A stretch of DNA of 64,000 nt from Enoplosus armatus (GCF_043641665.1 NC_092198.1:9561001-9625000); one strand, 5' to 3'. Shown: positions 12,579 to 26,443, numbered from the stretch's first letter. A program made the numbers and translations. Notes: generated from the sequence alone by a model not told the origin.

Positions 12579-14466
12579 GGGGAGTGAAAAAGACAGAAAA
12601 GAGGAGGAAAGCATTAGCTGGGTTAGAGAGGGTGAGTGGGTGAAAGAAAAAGAAAGACAGGGAAACATGCGGTGAAAACGAAGCTCGACGTAGGCTCTCC
12701 AGAGTGGCAGTGGGTGTGGCGTTGCTACGGCAACATACATCCCATAGAGGGTGGTAACAACAGGTGCTTTGGCAAAACAAATGACTTCATGGGCATCAAG
12801 GCTCATTATTACAGCTGCCTAGTGTGATGCACATGAAGCAAATAACATTCTACTCCTCTGGCACACAGCTGAAAGTATTGCCACATATTTAATCATCTAG
12901 TAATAAGATGAGGTGCATCAGGCTCTGTTTGATTTCAGCTCTGCAGGTGATTGATTGATTGATTGATCGTATCACAGGTTTGCTTCACAGTAATTAATCA
13001 GAGCAGCATGTTGATGAAAGTCAGGTCAAGAGACGTGCAAGTGTAATTGCTTGAATATTCACATGAAAGACTTGTTGGGTGTGACCGTGCAGCTATGCAA
13101 TATATAGCCACATCAGTAAATATAATGCATAATGTAACAGGCACATGTTCGGTCATGATGCAATAGTGAGAATGTAAAGCCACACACACTCACAGCTGTC
13201 TGCCATTAATTTCCTAACTACTAACCTTAACCCCTACCTCTAAAATTAGACATTCCCCTTGTGAACGCCATAAGATGTCCTCGTTTTTAGAACATCATCC
13301 TGTTTTCTCAGTTACTCAGCAAGTCCGGACACACGCTCACACATCATTATGTGAAACATGTTGTAGCAACCGGTCCTTCTCGGGCATCAGGTCAATGACG
13401 TGACCAGACAGATTATTTAGGCGCCTAGTATCAGTTAATCCCAGACCAGTGACCTCTGGCCCCTAACCAGGAAACAGGAAGTGTGGCAAAGGGGCAACTT
13501 CAAACCCTTCCCCTCGGTTAATCTCCTATCCCTCCATCTTTATCTTCGATTCTCATTTATAGCCACATTTGTCTCAGTGTCTCTGTCATTAAAAACAGGA
13601 AATGACCAGAAAGCAAAACATCCGTGCAATCATGTTTGTGTATCTCTCTCTGCAAATATGTGTTCTCTGACTGATCAGAAGGAAAACTCACACATCTCTT
13701 TCAGTTTCTCCCACACATAGGCCAACGTGGCATCCCGAACACGCACACAGAGAGTCAAAGTCCCACGCCCTCTCCTAGTTAGCTTCTGTTCAACTAACTT
13801 CTGTAACTTAATAGGTCCTCTCATAATGGCTTTCTTCATTGTCTGTCTGAAAGGCTGCCTTGCCCCCAACTTCGATTGATCGCATGGAGAGAAATAAGCT
13901 TTCTGACTACCTCATCTTTCCCAATTTGCTTGATATTCTGAATTAACTGAACTTTTCCTGCAGACATAAACCTCAGCGCCAACATTTCCTCGTGTTGCTC
14001 GCTAAGTTAGGGCTTTCAAAAGATGAAGGCTCTGCCCTGTCCTGCCATGCTCTGTTCAGCCTCGCTCTGTGAGAATGTGACCCTATGCTGATTAATCTGT
14101 TTTTAACTATGTTTGGCCCCCTGCCAGAGCCACAGGCCCACGCTCTCTCTCTGTTTTTTATTCTATCGCTTCTTTCAGAGCCGGCCACTTGCTGGGGAAG
14201 GCAGTTTGCCCCCTCTTTCTCCTCGTTCCCCTTCAACACAAGGATTTTCTATTCTCCTCTAATAGACCCTCTTACTAAACAAAAAGTGACTACTAATCTC
14301 CACAATTCAAATATGTCTCTAATCTATTTAACTCTATTAAGATTGTTGGTTCAACTCAATTAAGATAACATCAATACTTTACTTAAAGGCTGTTACAGTT
14401 ACAGTAACAGGTTTTCACTGTTCTACACTACCCCACCTCCCTCTCCCTTTTGTCCCCTCTATCTCC

Positions 14467-14508
14467 CACACACACACACACACACACACACACCACACAC
14501 ACACACCA
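14467..14508. repeat. (CA)n microsatellite
   Basis: An interrupted CA array in the protein 4.1 intron. Confidence 0.9.
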
Positions 14509-15103
14509 GTCTACATCTCTATCCCTCTTTCACTCTCCCCTTCGCATCCTCTCACCCACCCTCCTTCCCTCACCGTCTCTGTGTAGCGGTAATAAGCTGA
14601 ACATTGCATTACAGTTTCCATTCATCCGTGCCGCTCTGATCTTCTCTGTGTGAAAACGAGTCCTGTGGTGCCCGCTGGCCGAGCTGGAGGCTAATACTCG
14701 CCGGTCACGGCTGACTGCTACACTGTAGAATGTGTCCACCTTGGTAATTGTTGTGACTGTCCCAATGTCACTACAACCATGGAGGAGATGAAAGCCTTCA
14801 ATTGGGATTTGGACTTGACATTAAACCACTTTGACAGACTAGAAGAGGACAATAAAATGTGCTAATCCACACTTTAACCAACTGTAGATCTTGGTTTTTA
14901 GATCTTTAGTTGATTATTATTCAAAAAGAAACATTTGTGACACTTTAAGGGAGAATGACATTTTCTCTGTATATGCTTCTTTTCCTAAAAACACAGTCAG
15001 AACAAGTCATTCAAGCCGATGTGGGACAGTAAGGCTATCTATGCGTCCCTGAGTTAATGTGACGAGTTTTGCTCCTGTTGAACCGACAGAGTGAGGATGA
15101 AAA

Positions 15104-15104
<1 letters not shown>

Positions 15105-15166
<62 letters not shown>
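15105..15166. repeat. (CA)n microsatellite
   Basis: An interrupted CA array in the protein 4.1 intron. It is followed after about 40 nt by a CT-rich stretch (15205-15260). Confidence 0.9.
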
Positions 15167-15169
<3 letters not shown>

Positions 15170-18100
15170 ATGTTCCCATAGCCTTTCCGAATGGTTAAGC
15201 AATATCTCTCACTCTCTCTGTCGCTCTCACTCAGTCTCTCTTCCTCTCTGCTAGCTTTTGTCACTCTACTCTCCCCTTTTTTCCTATTTTTGCCTCCCTG
15301 TGTCTCTCCAACTTGCCTTTCTACCACTCACAAGGTGAGAGAGAGAGATAAAAGTTCAAATGGAGTACAGTATGTGTGTGCATTTGTAGTATTTTCCTTA
15401 AACTATTGCAGCAGTGACACATTCAAAAGTGTTAAGAAGACTGTTTTCCCAGTACTACTGTCACATTGTTGTGTTTTTTTTTGTTTTTTTTAATTCTACA
15501 GACTTCTAATATTAATTTCTAGAGGTCTGACACCAACATTTTCTGATGTCTGGGAGAACCAAGCCACGGAAAATACATTCAATAACACCATTTCATAAAG
15601 TAATCCCAAAATGAATAGAAATGCAAGGTTTCTGACTGACAACAGCAATTTTGAGAGGAGGAAAAAAAATAAATCATGCAGTTCTAGCTAACCCAGAGTT
15701 AGTTCCAGCTATCTTTAATGAGCAGATTCTCCCACCAGAACAACCAATTAAGGCTTCTCTCATTAGTGGGTTTGACAGAGCCGCCACTGTTCTACACATC
15801 CTGGGAGTCTGAGAATGAACATGGCCCTGATGATTATAGATAGACTATACACACAGAGAGGGGCCTGACAGGAAGCACACCAAAGTGACAGACGTGCTCG
15901 CTGCTGGATTTCCCTTACAGTTGACCAAACCGAGAGTTCTTCCTGCTTATGCTCATTTTATGTTGAGTAAAAAATGATCCAATGCATATTCTTTATATAT
16001 TGTTAAAGTTTTAACCTATATTGATGTGGATTTTCTTGTACTTGACTACAAGTGCACCAACATGTGCTGCTGTACTAAATAAATTCAACACCCGTAACAC
16101 AATACAATACCACACAATAGCACTGTGGAAAGTAATACCTTTATGAGGCATGTGACGTTCAATAGCTGCTAAGACAATGTAGAGAGGTGTTAAATTAACA
16201 CTAAGGTCATTTTTGGGTCCTTGGTTCTTTGCTGTTGTTGTACTGGATTAGATTATTGGTCTCCACTTTCAAACTGATGGGTGGGAACACACTTGTAATG
16301 CCAAAAGACCTAAGAAAATATGGATAGAAATCCTTAACCTAAGTCAGTAATCCACCATAAAAATTAAGAAATAAAAATGTTTTAAAGAGAATGACACAGA
16401 AGTCTCCATAAAAAATGATTGTGTGGGTAGGTCTAAAACTCATTCTCTCGTTAATGTACTGTAGCTGGCGGGCTGTGTGGCTGGACAGATGATGACTCTG
16501 TTATGTAATTTGTTCAATTCCACAGGGTTTCCACTCAGCTCTTAGAGGAGGTTCAGGTGGTACCAGGTCTGTGCAGAAAAAATGCAGTCCTGTCATCCAT
16601 ATTCAAACAGAGATATGTGTTAAAATGGAAAACAAAGACCATGATAGAGAGAATTTAGCAGGACACCTATGTCTGTACGGAAAATGAGCAGTCTAGTTCA
16701 CGCCCATCACATTAGAATGAATGGTTATACAAAGTCAAACAAGGTCTAGGTTCTTCAGCAGGCATTCTCAGGTATTTTATTGTGTATCATCATTCATGGA
16801 AAGCAATCCAATGCAATTGTTACAATGACACACTATACAGCATGAATAGACATATTGCCTAGTTCTGGAGTCCCACATACTGTACACCACGACTGTCCAT
16901 GACATTGTCCCTGCCCTGATGTCCTCCATTTCTATCTAACCTACTTTCCTTTCCCTTAGAGGAGAAGAGACAAGAAGGCGGTAGGCACCAAAGCTGAGTT
17001 GTGCTGATTAAGGTGATGAGTAGTTGGCCACACACACACACAAGACACACAGGCAGGCTAATATTAGGCTATGCTACTAACAATCACCCTTAAACCTCAC
17101 TCTAGCTGTCTGCCTGTGTTGTTCTCAGCCATGATAATGCCACAGCACAAAAACACTGAACTGCAAAAGGCACCTATCAGATAGTTACTGATAAAGCCAG
17201 GTATGTCTGTTCAAAAAGTACAAATATAACAGACATTGCTTGAGAAGCAGCCAACTGTATTGAGTCTGACTGTGGCACCATACAGACAATGATTTAATTC
17301 ATCAAAATTGAATTAGGTTGATGTAAGAGATATGTTTGCCAATTGCCACTGACTTTTTACACGTCAGCACAATCTCAGCTCAGTCCAGTCTGTCTGTCAG
17401 TTTGTTGGCCTGCCTGCCTCTCTGTCTGTGAACTAGTTGAGCCACTGCCATCTGTCAAACAGAGTATGACTTCTAAGGCTCTGCCAGGGAAATACACGTT
17501 CATGGTAAGTGCTGTTATGTACACAAAGTTCTGCAAGCAGATAAACAGTAGTAAGAGTATGACAAGAAAATAAGACACATTTAAACAGAAACTGTGGTGT
17601 GGTTAACTTTTGAGAGTTTAAAATTCATTTTAAACCTTTAAAATAATGAATTTACTGCAGAAATGTGCCATGCATGGTAAGGTATACATCATCTTCTAGT
17701 TACATTGTCAGATTAGAGCTTAAATAGTTCAATTGATCATGAGCCACTTAAAAAAGCTAAAAACCTATTTTACTGCATCAGTTTTGGCTCTGACAAGTTG
17801 ATATGGGCTATGTTCTAATTCTTTAATTTATTAATAAGACACATTACAGACTAATTGCTAATGGATAATACTATTCCAGAAATACTGTTATCCATTATTT
17901 TGGGTGGATGCTCTGATTATCTCGGTTGCCACAGTGCCAACTTTCATTTTACCACTAAAAGCTACCTCATGGGACGAAACCCATCTTTTGAATTCAGAAA
18001 ACAAACGTCAACCAAACGGGACTGCAATTCCCAAACATCCTTGTAAACCAGCATGAAACCATATGAAACAAATCCTTTGAAAACAAGGGAAACAACGTGT

Positions 18101-18670
18101 TGTAGTGTTGCTACTGCTGGAAGAAACACCGCGTATACACAAGGGAAGGGGGCACACGAATAACAGATAAAAAGGCTTTAAATGAAACGTTGTTCTCAAC
18201 AGCGTGATGCTTTCAAGCCATCCACTACTTGTTAACTTGGCGGTAGGAAGCAGCTAGCTGACATGAAAACCGAGACGGATGTTTGAATAGTCTTTAAACG
18301 TAGCGATTAACGTTAGCATGATTAGATGAAACAACCGCCAACGTCAACTTAACTCGTCGTTAACGTAGCGGTAGAATTCACCTACACCAGGAAATACAAC
18401 AACAACATTAACGTAACGGGGTCTATTCATTCAGAAAATGACTTTTAAACACGTCAGTTAAGCTGATTTTACCTAAGCTATATGTCCCCACGAAACCTAT
18501 GATGCTAACCACATCAAACACACCCGAGCAAGATACAGCGGGACATGAAAGTAGTTTAGGTGATGGATGTGGAAGAAGATAGGCGCCATGAAGCACGATA
18601 TATCGAAGGTAACGTTATGACTCCAACTCCAACTAACGGATTTAACTGGGAAGTGTGCTGTTTGCCTCAC

Positions 18671-18787
18671 CGTCTCCGAAAACTGTTTCCAGTTAGTGTG
18701 GCCATGAGTGCAGGTTGAGTACCTATATATTTGCCGCAACAAATTCGACAACAGAAAACGCAAAATGCCCAAAAAGCATTGAAGCAA
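18671..18787 (-). other. Possible alternative first exon next to the protein 4.1 promoter
   Basis: On the minus strand a good donor (gagacg|gtgagg, GT at 18670-18669) ends an open stretch. An ATG in the same stretch (ctcATGGCC) starts a frame MATLTGNSFRR that runs into the donor. A second frame with no ATG is open across the stretch (contains HGHTNWKQFSET). I recognise neither. It could be an alternative 5' exon of the 4.1 gene or the first exon of another minus-strand transcript. Confidence 0.3.
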
Positions 18788-18808
18788 CCGCAGTCGCTCA
18801 TGAATAAA

Positions 18809-18816
18809 TCACGTGA
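18809..18816. promoter_or_regulatory. Palindromic E-box TCACGTGA
   Basis: A perfect TCACGTGA palindrome, the type bound by USF and MITF/TFE factors. It lies between the two possible first-exon donors of the minus-strand promoter region. Confidence 0.5.
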
Positions 18817-18844
18817 TTTAAAAGGTGGTCAAATTAAACGTTAC

Positions 18845-19120
18845 CTGTTGTAATTTCCAACGATGGGTACGGAGAACTTTTCCAAACGTGGCCGCTCGCT
18901 CCGTTCTCCTCCAAAAAATAACGTACGTCCCACTATCTCAGCCTCCAAAAATCTCCACTTCAGTCCACACACCGAAAATCTGGCCAAGGCTCAAAGTAGA
19001 CGTGTCTATCATCCCCAAGACCCGCCCCATACAGTGAAAAACATCTTTTAGCTGTCTCCCATTGGCTCAGAGGGATTACTGTATCAGATCTTGAGATATG
19101 ATTGGTCGGTTGCGCTGTCC
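18845..19120 (-). promoter_or_regulatory. epb41l2: Non-coding first exon and promoter of the protein 4.1 gene
   Basis: The region is richer in CpG than its surroundings. On the minus strand a donor (caacag|gtaacg, GT at 18844-18843) ends a probable 5' UTR exon. Upstream of it lie a GC box (ggggcggg, about 19020-19027) and two CCAAT boxes (gagccaatgg near 19065, gaccaatcat near 19105). This spacing fits a TATA-less promoter with transcription starts near 18.9-19.0 kb. The link to the ATG exon at 4909 is inferred from orientation, since nothing else on this strand needs a promoter. Confidence 0.55.
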
Positions 19121-19275
19121 TTTCCCGTTGGAGGGACGTTCGATGCAGATGTGCCAGGACTAGTGTAGCGAGGCAGCTCCCTCTACAGGACGAATATGAT
19201 CACTGCAACGTGTTGATGATGTAGTTCACTGTATTTCTTTTTGTCCACATTTTTCAGTTCAGATAGGAGGAATAG

Positions 19276-19350
19276 AAATTTGGGGACCTGAAGTCAGGAG
19301 CCCATAGCCAGGTTCAGGATATGGGCTCCTGACCTCAGGTCCCCAAATTT
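19276..19350. repeat. Near-perfect 31-bp inverted repeat (hairpin)
   Basis: Left arm 19276-19306 (aaatttggggacctgaagtc...) and right arm 19320-19350 (...cctcaggtccccaaattt) are reverse complements over 31 bp with one mismatch, around a 13-nt loop. The mismatch is A-C in a plus transcript and a G-U wobble in a minus transcript. Similarity stops sharply at the outer ends, so this is not part of a longer TIR. It could be a small palindromic element, a template-switch mutation or a small-RNA precursor. Confidence 0.9.
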
Positions 19351-19610
19351 GTTCAAGACATATTTCCTCCCAAAAAGATACTTTTTTCATATATATTTAT
19401 GGTTTTCATTCTTATTTTACTTGTATTGATTATTGATAGAAGTTGATAAATCTCATCTGTTTGTTTTGTCTGCAACTGATGCTTAAAATCCCTGTTTAAA
19501 ATCAACACCTAAAATCCTTGATGATGATGGACACATTGAATTGATTATGTTGGTCTCCTTTCACACTCAGTTATAAAGAATAACTGAGTCTCTTCTCAAC
19601 TTATTCTTAC

Positions 19611-19639
19611 TCACACACACACACACACACACACACACA
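19611..19639. repeat. (CA)n microsatellite
   Basis: A pure CA array, with a second short CA array at about 19683-19701. Both are intergenic. Confidence 0.9.
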
Positions 19640-22192
19640 AAGGACGCACTGGTCATTGCATAACATAAGGCCACTGCCACTGCACACACACACACACACA
19701 CCTCTTACATATATACCCACACCCACACCCAGATTAGAGAAGCTCAAGTAATTGGCTTATAGTGTAATGCAGCGTGGAGATTTGACATCTACAAAAGAGG
19801 AGGAATAAACAACCACGTAAGAACAACATCAGTGCATAGCAGAATAAGTAGAATAAGATACGAGAAAAATATAAATATAAATACTAACTAAAATATTTTG
19901 TGACAAAAACTGGCAACAGAAAAGGACAATTTGACTGTAAGCAAAAAGGCAGTCAGTCATCGCATTATGCAGCTTGATTTGAGTCCAAATGTAGTAACTA
20001 GAGGGCAGGTGGGGTGTGTTTCAGTGGACTCACCATCAGTAGAGCAGCATGGATCCAGCAGAGAAGCACAGCAGGCCAGTAGAGCGTGCACACACAAACA
20101 CAGAGGAATGAAGAGCAGAACATTGCTTTGGCCTTATTTCACATTAACATGTTTATTTTGTGAGCTGCATCTGCTACTGTTGCATACCTCCGATTTAGCT
20201 GAAAATCAAGGTCAAATAATGAGAGACTATGATATCGTTTCATGCAATTACATTGCACAGATAAAATTGATTTTACTGGTTAAGTTACAGTGAAATGATC
20301 CCGACAGTACGATGAGGATGAGAGGGAGACTCTGAGCATCCAGAGCAGTGATGAGAAAAAGACACACAGCACACAGCAGATCTCCTCTCTGGCGTGACAG
20401 CAAACAGTCTGGTATCAGTCTAATTTTTATTGACATAATAGCCACATGTTAGGAGAGTGATAGGAAACACACCCACACTGGAACATTTAACCACACAAAT
20501 AACACAGAGCTAAATGAGATAAAGTCACCTCCCTCTGTCCCTGAAGCCTTCAACCCTTTTGACTCACCAGTCCTGAATATGAATTGCTGCCTGATCGCAA
20601 CCTGCTGAGGAGGACGCACACATGTAGAGCTGGACCTTCATTAGTCTCAGTTTGGATCATAATAAAAACAACACAGGGTGCCTAGAGGGTAAAATCACCT
20701 CATCGATACTTAAAATGTGAGAGCAAAACCACCAAACAAAACCCAACAGAACAAAGAAGAGTTAAATCAAAATGTAAAATCTGCTAAACAATAATTTTAC
20801 CAGCCATTCCCAAGATGTAACATTTAGAACACTAATAAGGTCACACTGAAGACAATTAGCTACAATTAGCTGCTCCTCCACGCTCTAATGACACACAAAA
20901 AGGTCAAGAAGGTCAGAAAAGTGTACCTGATTGTCAGAGGTTCCACAATGCAGAAATAGTTCCCACACTTGTCTTGACTCTGCACCTAATCAGCCTGACC
21001 TAATGTAATGTCACTTTCTCTCTCCTTGCTCTCTCTCTTCTCTGCTATGTCTCTCAACCTCCTCACCTCCGGTTTTGCCCTGCAGAAACCTCTTAATGCA
21101 CACAACAGTTGTCTCTTTGCCTTATGCTGAATGCTGAGCGACTCGCTGTACACACCAACAGATTGTGCGGGTGTCGATAAGCTAACAGGCTTGGCAGAAA
21201 CACAGTGTCCTACAGCCACTGAGCTACGGTAGGCTAGCTGTTCGGTTTCCCATGCAGGCATGAGATCAAGCCAGTACAGATTCTCTGGAGAATTAGCCCT
21301 TCTGTGGGGAATTACCCTGACACAGCCATCTGGACAGCATAACATTGCCCACTAGACCGACTATAGTCAGGCCAACTCTGTACCCTCATCTGAGGAGCAC
21401 TCAGCTATCGCCTAGTCATCCCTCTACTCTGAGAAACAGCAGAGTCATTCAACCCTGTACCCTAATGTTTAAAACTGTAATCTATCTAATCAGTAGGTAC
21501 ATAGCGAATTAAAGCAGGCTTTAATTAAGTGTCTTAAAGCTGCATTTCATGTGTGATTTGCACTATTTTTGTAATGTTTTATGTTGAGTGTAGCCAAAAA
21601 GTGAGTTATTTCATTTATGTCTACATGTACTGTAGCACTCTTTCAAAAATTATGATTAAGTTATTTTGTGAATTCAGAACAAGAAACCAGACCATGCTCC
21701 ATAAGAAGTCAGCTGAATTTATTAAAGTGCAATCAGACAACTCTGCTGTACATAAAGGCCACATTAGCCAGTTCACTTGAGTGACGGCTTATTTTCTGGT
21801 AAATCATGTGCATGGAAAAAGGTTGCAATTATCAGAAAATCGATGAATCATGAAAATATCATAGTGCACATACACACCCAGCCTGTAGACATGCACAAGC
21901 TTTTAACCCCTGTGCTAAAAGAATGCTAACACAACATAATGCATGCTAATATAGCACACACACACACACACACACACACACAACAAACTGTATTTTACCT
22001 GACAACCGGTTGATAATCAGATGGAACACGCTGCTTGACTGGACTGATTGTGACTCCACTTCTCTTGTGCTCTCTATCTTCACTTGTGTCAAATACAAAT
22101 ACCAAGACACTGAACAAATACTTCACACCTGTTTGTTTTATGTAATGTCAACAACCAGCTCCCTCCCTCTCTCTCTCTTCCTCTTACACCTC

Positions 22193-22194
<2 letters not shown>

Positions 22195-22233
<39 letters not shown>
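22195..22233. repeat. (TG)n microsatellite
   Basis: A pure TG array in the intergenic region. Confidence 0.9.
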
Positions 22234-22236
<3 letters not shown>

Positions 22237-22612
22237 TGGTAACTCTAAACTCCAGATCAGGTGTCAGCTAAGGAGGAGAGGAAAAGAGAGAAAGATTATT
22301 AAAAAGACATAACCTGATGGACAGGCAGATACAAAGACAGGCCGACAGTCAGAGAGAGAAAGAATGCAGTATATTGAAAGAAGAGTAGGAAAGAAAGAGA
22401 AAGAGAGAGAGAGCCTTTTGCAGGGTGCACCCATGGGAGGTGGACAGCATAATAAAATGTTAGTTTACTCTGAAACTTGTTCTTCTGTTGTCATTACGCC
22501 TGTGCTCCTAGAGTGTCTATTTAAATTAAGGTTTCAACTCTGTGTGTGTGTGCATTAATCACATAGGGCTCAGGCTTTGGTTAAGTGTAGGGGTAAGTCT
22601 CCAGGGAATTAG

Positions 22613-22700
22613 ATCAGAATCAGCTTTATTGCCAAGAGTGTGTACATAGACAAGTCTGGTTTTTAAGTTGCTCTCAATGTACTTACACACAGTTCCAAGA
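22613..22700 (-). mobile_element. Retroelement 3' end fragment, inverted
   Basis: The sequence 'gatcagaatcagctttattg' followed by 'ccaagagtgtgtacatagac' is the reverse complement of the common 3' end of fish L2-type retroposons. Only this end is recognisable. Confidence 0.5.
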
Positions 22701-22906
22701 ACAATTTACAGAAAGAGAGAAATGGATGAGGACAACAAAGCTGAACATATGTAAAACTACACATACAACTATATAAAACTATACTATACTGTACATACAA
22801 GTAGGTGAAAAATAGGTGCATATATAAAAATATATATAAAAAAGCCTACATTGTCTATAGAAGGTAAGGTAATGATGAGATAAAGATGTCCTCCTAAGTG
22901 GCATAA

Positions 22907-22908
<2 letters not shown>

Positions 22909-22970
<62 letters not shown>
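22909..22970. repeat. (TG)31 microsatellite
   Basis: A pure TG array in the intergenic region. Confidence 0.95.
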
Positions 22971-22972
<2 letters not shown>

Positions 22973-23584
22973 TGGAATAAACACAGTCATAGGTGTGTCT
23001 TCAATTAAAAAAGCTTAAAAAACTGTTTGTTTTGTATGTTTACATGCGTGAGTATGGCAAATATCACACCCACAAACTATGAACTGGCCCTCAGTCAGAA
23101 GTCAGAACCATAATACACTCCATTACAAATAGATTAAGCACTAACTCAAATGTGATAAAAACACACTGTATAGAAAACTGGAGGAGTTTCTCTATCTACT
23201 ACCTCTGTGAGCCTTACTGACTGTACAGATAGTCCAGCTGTGTCCTGGTAACTGACTGAACCACGACAGGCAGGTTTGCATTATATGATCGATAAGATGT
23301 CCACTTTAAGAATGGTCAGTGACATGCAAATGATCATTGTAAATAGGCTGTCTGAGAATGGGTTATTTGATGGTGAATATGTCTGTATTATAACACCTGA
23401 TCATACTAGTATAGATTTCACATGGTGTGTTTAATTGAATAATGTTGTTTTTTACTGTAAAAATTAAATTATTTCTGTTTCCTCATATGACGTTTTAACT
23501 CAATTGTCCAAAAGCCCTGTCCAGTGGTAAAGAGGAGTGGTGGGGATGCTTCACTGCCAGCCTGTGATGCATCATCCTGAGAGA

Positions 23585-23598
23585 CCACTAGAGGACAG
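23585..23598 (+). promoter_or_regulatory. CTCF-like motif
   Basis: ccactagaggacag matches the CTCF core CCASYAGRKGGCRS at 13 of 14 positions by eye. It lies 2.8 kb upstream of the itpkb promoter. Single motifs are weak evidence of occupancy. Confidence 0.35.
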
Positions 23599-26279
23599 CA
23601 GCTCCTCTTTGCATCACCAGAGTCTGATCTAAATCCACAACAGAAAAGGGGGGAGAAAATCCCCCAGCTTCAGCTTCACTGCATTTGAGCTACATGTGAT
23701 AAGTATAATCTTGAAAACATGCTGATGTATGTCGGGAAGAAAGCAGATTATGTTTATTTAAGAATAAAGATTTGAATTGTGTGAGAAGAGCCCCGTTTTC
23801 CTCAAGTGGTAGACCACTGGATGTGGTCTTGTTTGGCTTTTTTCATTCTTTTGCACTCTACACAAAGTCATGCAGTCATACTGAAGCCTTCCCGGAAAAA
23901 TGTGAGGAATTTTGTGTATTTCATACCAAGAGGGCTGAGAGGAAACTCATCTCACCCTGGCTAAATAGTGTAGCTGATTATACTTGTAGGACACATACAT
24001 GTCAAAAAATGTCCCGGTTATGGACTTAAAATGTGAGGAAATGAAATCTTAATGTAGCTAATGTAATGTAATAGTTGGATAATGTCAGAACATTACAATG
24101 ATTCATTACTGATTATGGATTACAACACTCCCATGTCATACATCACATTGTGAGAGGAAAATGCTTATTATTACATCATCATTTAAAACATTGGAGACTT
24201 TATTACTTTATCACATTTTGTAATTAACTGGTAATACATTATCTGGCAATTCTACATAAACAGATATTATTATCTCAATAACCATCTTTAAAATTCCCTT
24301 TACTTTGATGACATTAGTTACAATTAAGTTTCCATCACTTTCAGTTAGATTTCAGTTTCACTGCGATTGCTTTGTTTGTTTACCAACGTAGACATAATTG
24401 TTCATAATTGTGCAATGCTGTTTATTTCCGCTGGATATTTCCAGAAGTAGTCGGTTTTAGTTTTATATAATTTTAATTCCAAATCATCTCAGAGGAGGTT
24501 GAGGAGGAGCTCTCCAGATTTTTCCAGCAGCCACCTGTTGCCCAGACTCTGCCCCCACATATCTCACACAAACTTGACGCGAGTATTTCCTGTCTCAAGT
24601 GGGAACGCTGGAAAGAATCTCATCCTCCAGTATCCATGGTAACAAGCTGATCCATTGTTGCAACTTCCACAACCAGTATGACTGAATCTTGATTCTGGGG
24701 TTTTAATATCTTTTTTTTTTCCCAGGGAGGTTGCAGTGTGATCTCCCAACACTTAGAAGGATACTTAACGTGTCACCCTTTAAAAAACATGTCACCCACC
24801 ATACCAATCACTACCCCGTTGTATCTACAGTACACGATATTGAAAAGGTGTGTCAACCCTGACAGCCTGACAACATTCCTTCACCATCTCAGCACTAATC
24901 TCATTTACCAAGAAAATTGGCAATCATTCAGGAATTTAGAAGTTCCTTAAAGTGTTTCTTGAGCCAGCGGACTACATCCACACCTGCAGTCAACATTTCT
25001 CCACCCCTGATAAAAACAGTCAGGGCGAAGCCGCAAGTCCTTTTATGTGTCCTTCCCTAACAATTTCCAGCAGTACTCTATACTGACATACATTAAACAG
25101 TAAACGGATATTCTTTCACATGAAAACAAACACACACAGGTACACAAGTTCAACAACTGTCCCTTACTTTCATATCTTTGAGATAACGTTTATTGTTTAT
25201 TAGGTTTTATGATACAACCACATAGTGCTGGTGTTATAAAAAAGTATTCTCTATTTGCTTAGCATTAGACTGCATTTTCTGGTTTGGACGATATATTGGC
25301 ACCAGTAAATCCACTTGGAATATTAAAGGTATTAAAACTGGATTTTGACACAGGGCCCCTCGTCAAGACAGGGCCTCACGATGAGGTAAATATTCAGGAG
25401 TCACCTTAAAGCCCCAACATACCCATAATACACCCGCCCAGGTGTTTTCACTTATGATGCCTGATTAGACCCTGCAGGCTGTGCTTGATTACAGCTCCCG
25501 CACTCTCCTTTTGCTTTTTTTTCACCTGTAAAGGCAGGACAGTTTACACTATCATCCTTATTGGTTCATAGATTTTGGTGACATCACCCAGTTACAACCT
25601 GACTATAGGTCTAATTAGTAATTGAAAACGTGTGTGGGTGTGCAGAGCCTTTCCATTTAAGTTTGTATTACTTGCTTCATCAAATTATTATCACAAACTA
25701 CTTGCCACACAGTGAACCTGAGGCCTTTGGGCAGTTCCCCACTTTACCCAGTTGTTATGTAGTAATGTCTAGGAGCTTTTAGTGTGTGCTGTATAGTGTA
25801 TATAGATTGGTTATATGTGAATCGTGTGTTGTGTTTTTTTCTTACATTCTCATGGTTGTGGAAAGTAAACAAATATATTTACTCACCTAGTACTTTATCT
25901 GAGCATAAAGTTATATGCTTCTTTATACTTTCACTCTACATCTCAGATGCATACAATGCTGTTTATATGTTAATAATAATCCAATTGCTTGATATATATA
26001 AAGTAATACTGTCTGAACAAGGCCATCCTGCATGAGAATAGCCTACTTCTGCACGTTTACTGCATGCAGGACTTGTAATGAGGTATTTTTACAATAGGAA
26101 ATTACTACGTAAAAAATATATGTACCTTGTTTGTACACCCTTCTTTGGCAATACACGTGCCTAAACATCGTCCTACCAATAAAGCTAATTTGAATTAATG
26201 GAAAATCTACCTGCCTATCTACCCGAGAAGTGCCACTAAAAGTCTGTTAGTTTCAACAGTGTTTCACTTTTCATTCGAA

Positions 26280-26412
26280 CTCAATGTTGTTCTCTCTTAT
26301 TAAGTTTCCTCACGCGCTTGTGCACGCATACTTTAAGTTTATCTGAGGGCTTCCCCGCGCTGCACGTGCGCGCGCACCACTTTTTAGTTTTCTATCCCTC
26401 CAGTGAACAGAA

Positions 26413-26443
<31 letters not shown>

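Larger units (their letters stand above)
19190..26280. other. Intergenic region between the 4.1 gene and itpkb
   Basis: The two genes are transcribed away from each other across about 7 kb. The stretch holds a perfect-looking hairpin (19276-19350), several CA/TG arrays (19611-19639, 21953-21982, 22195-22233, 22909-22970), a retroelement tail (22613-22700) and a CTCF-like motif (23585-23598). The longest open frame that is not low-complexity (20986-21345, minus, 119 residues) matches nothing I know. I see no gene here. Confidence 0.6.

Noticed and set aside
20986..21345. A 119-codon minus-strand open frame with ATG
   Set aside because: Composition is not repetitive, but I see no family, no promoter and no splice sites that would place it in a gene. 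It is within chance for a 64-kb window.
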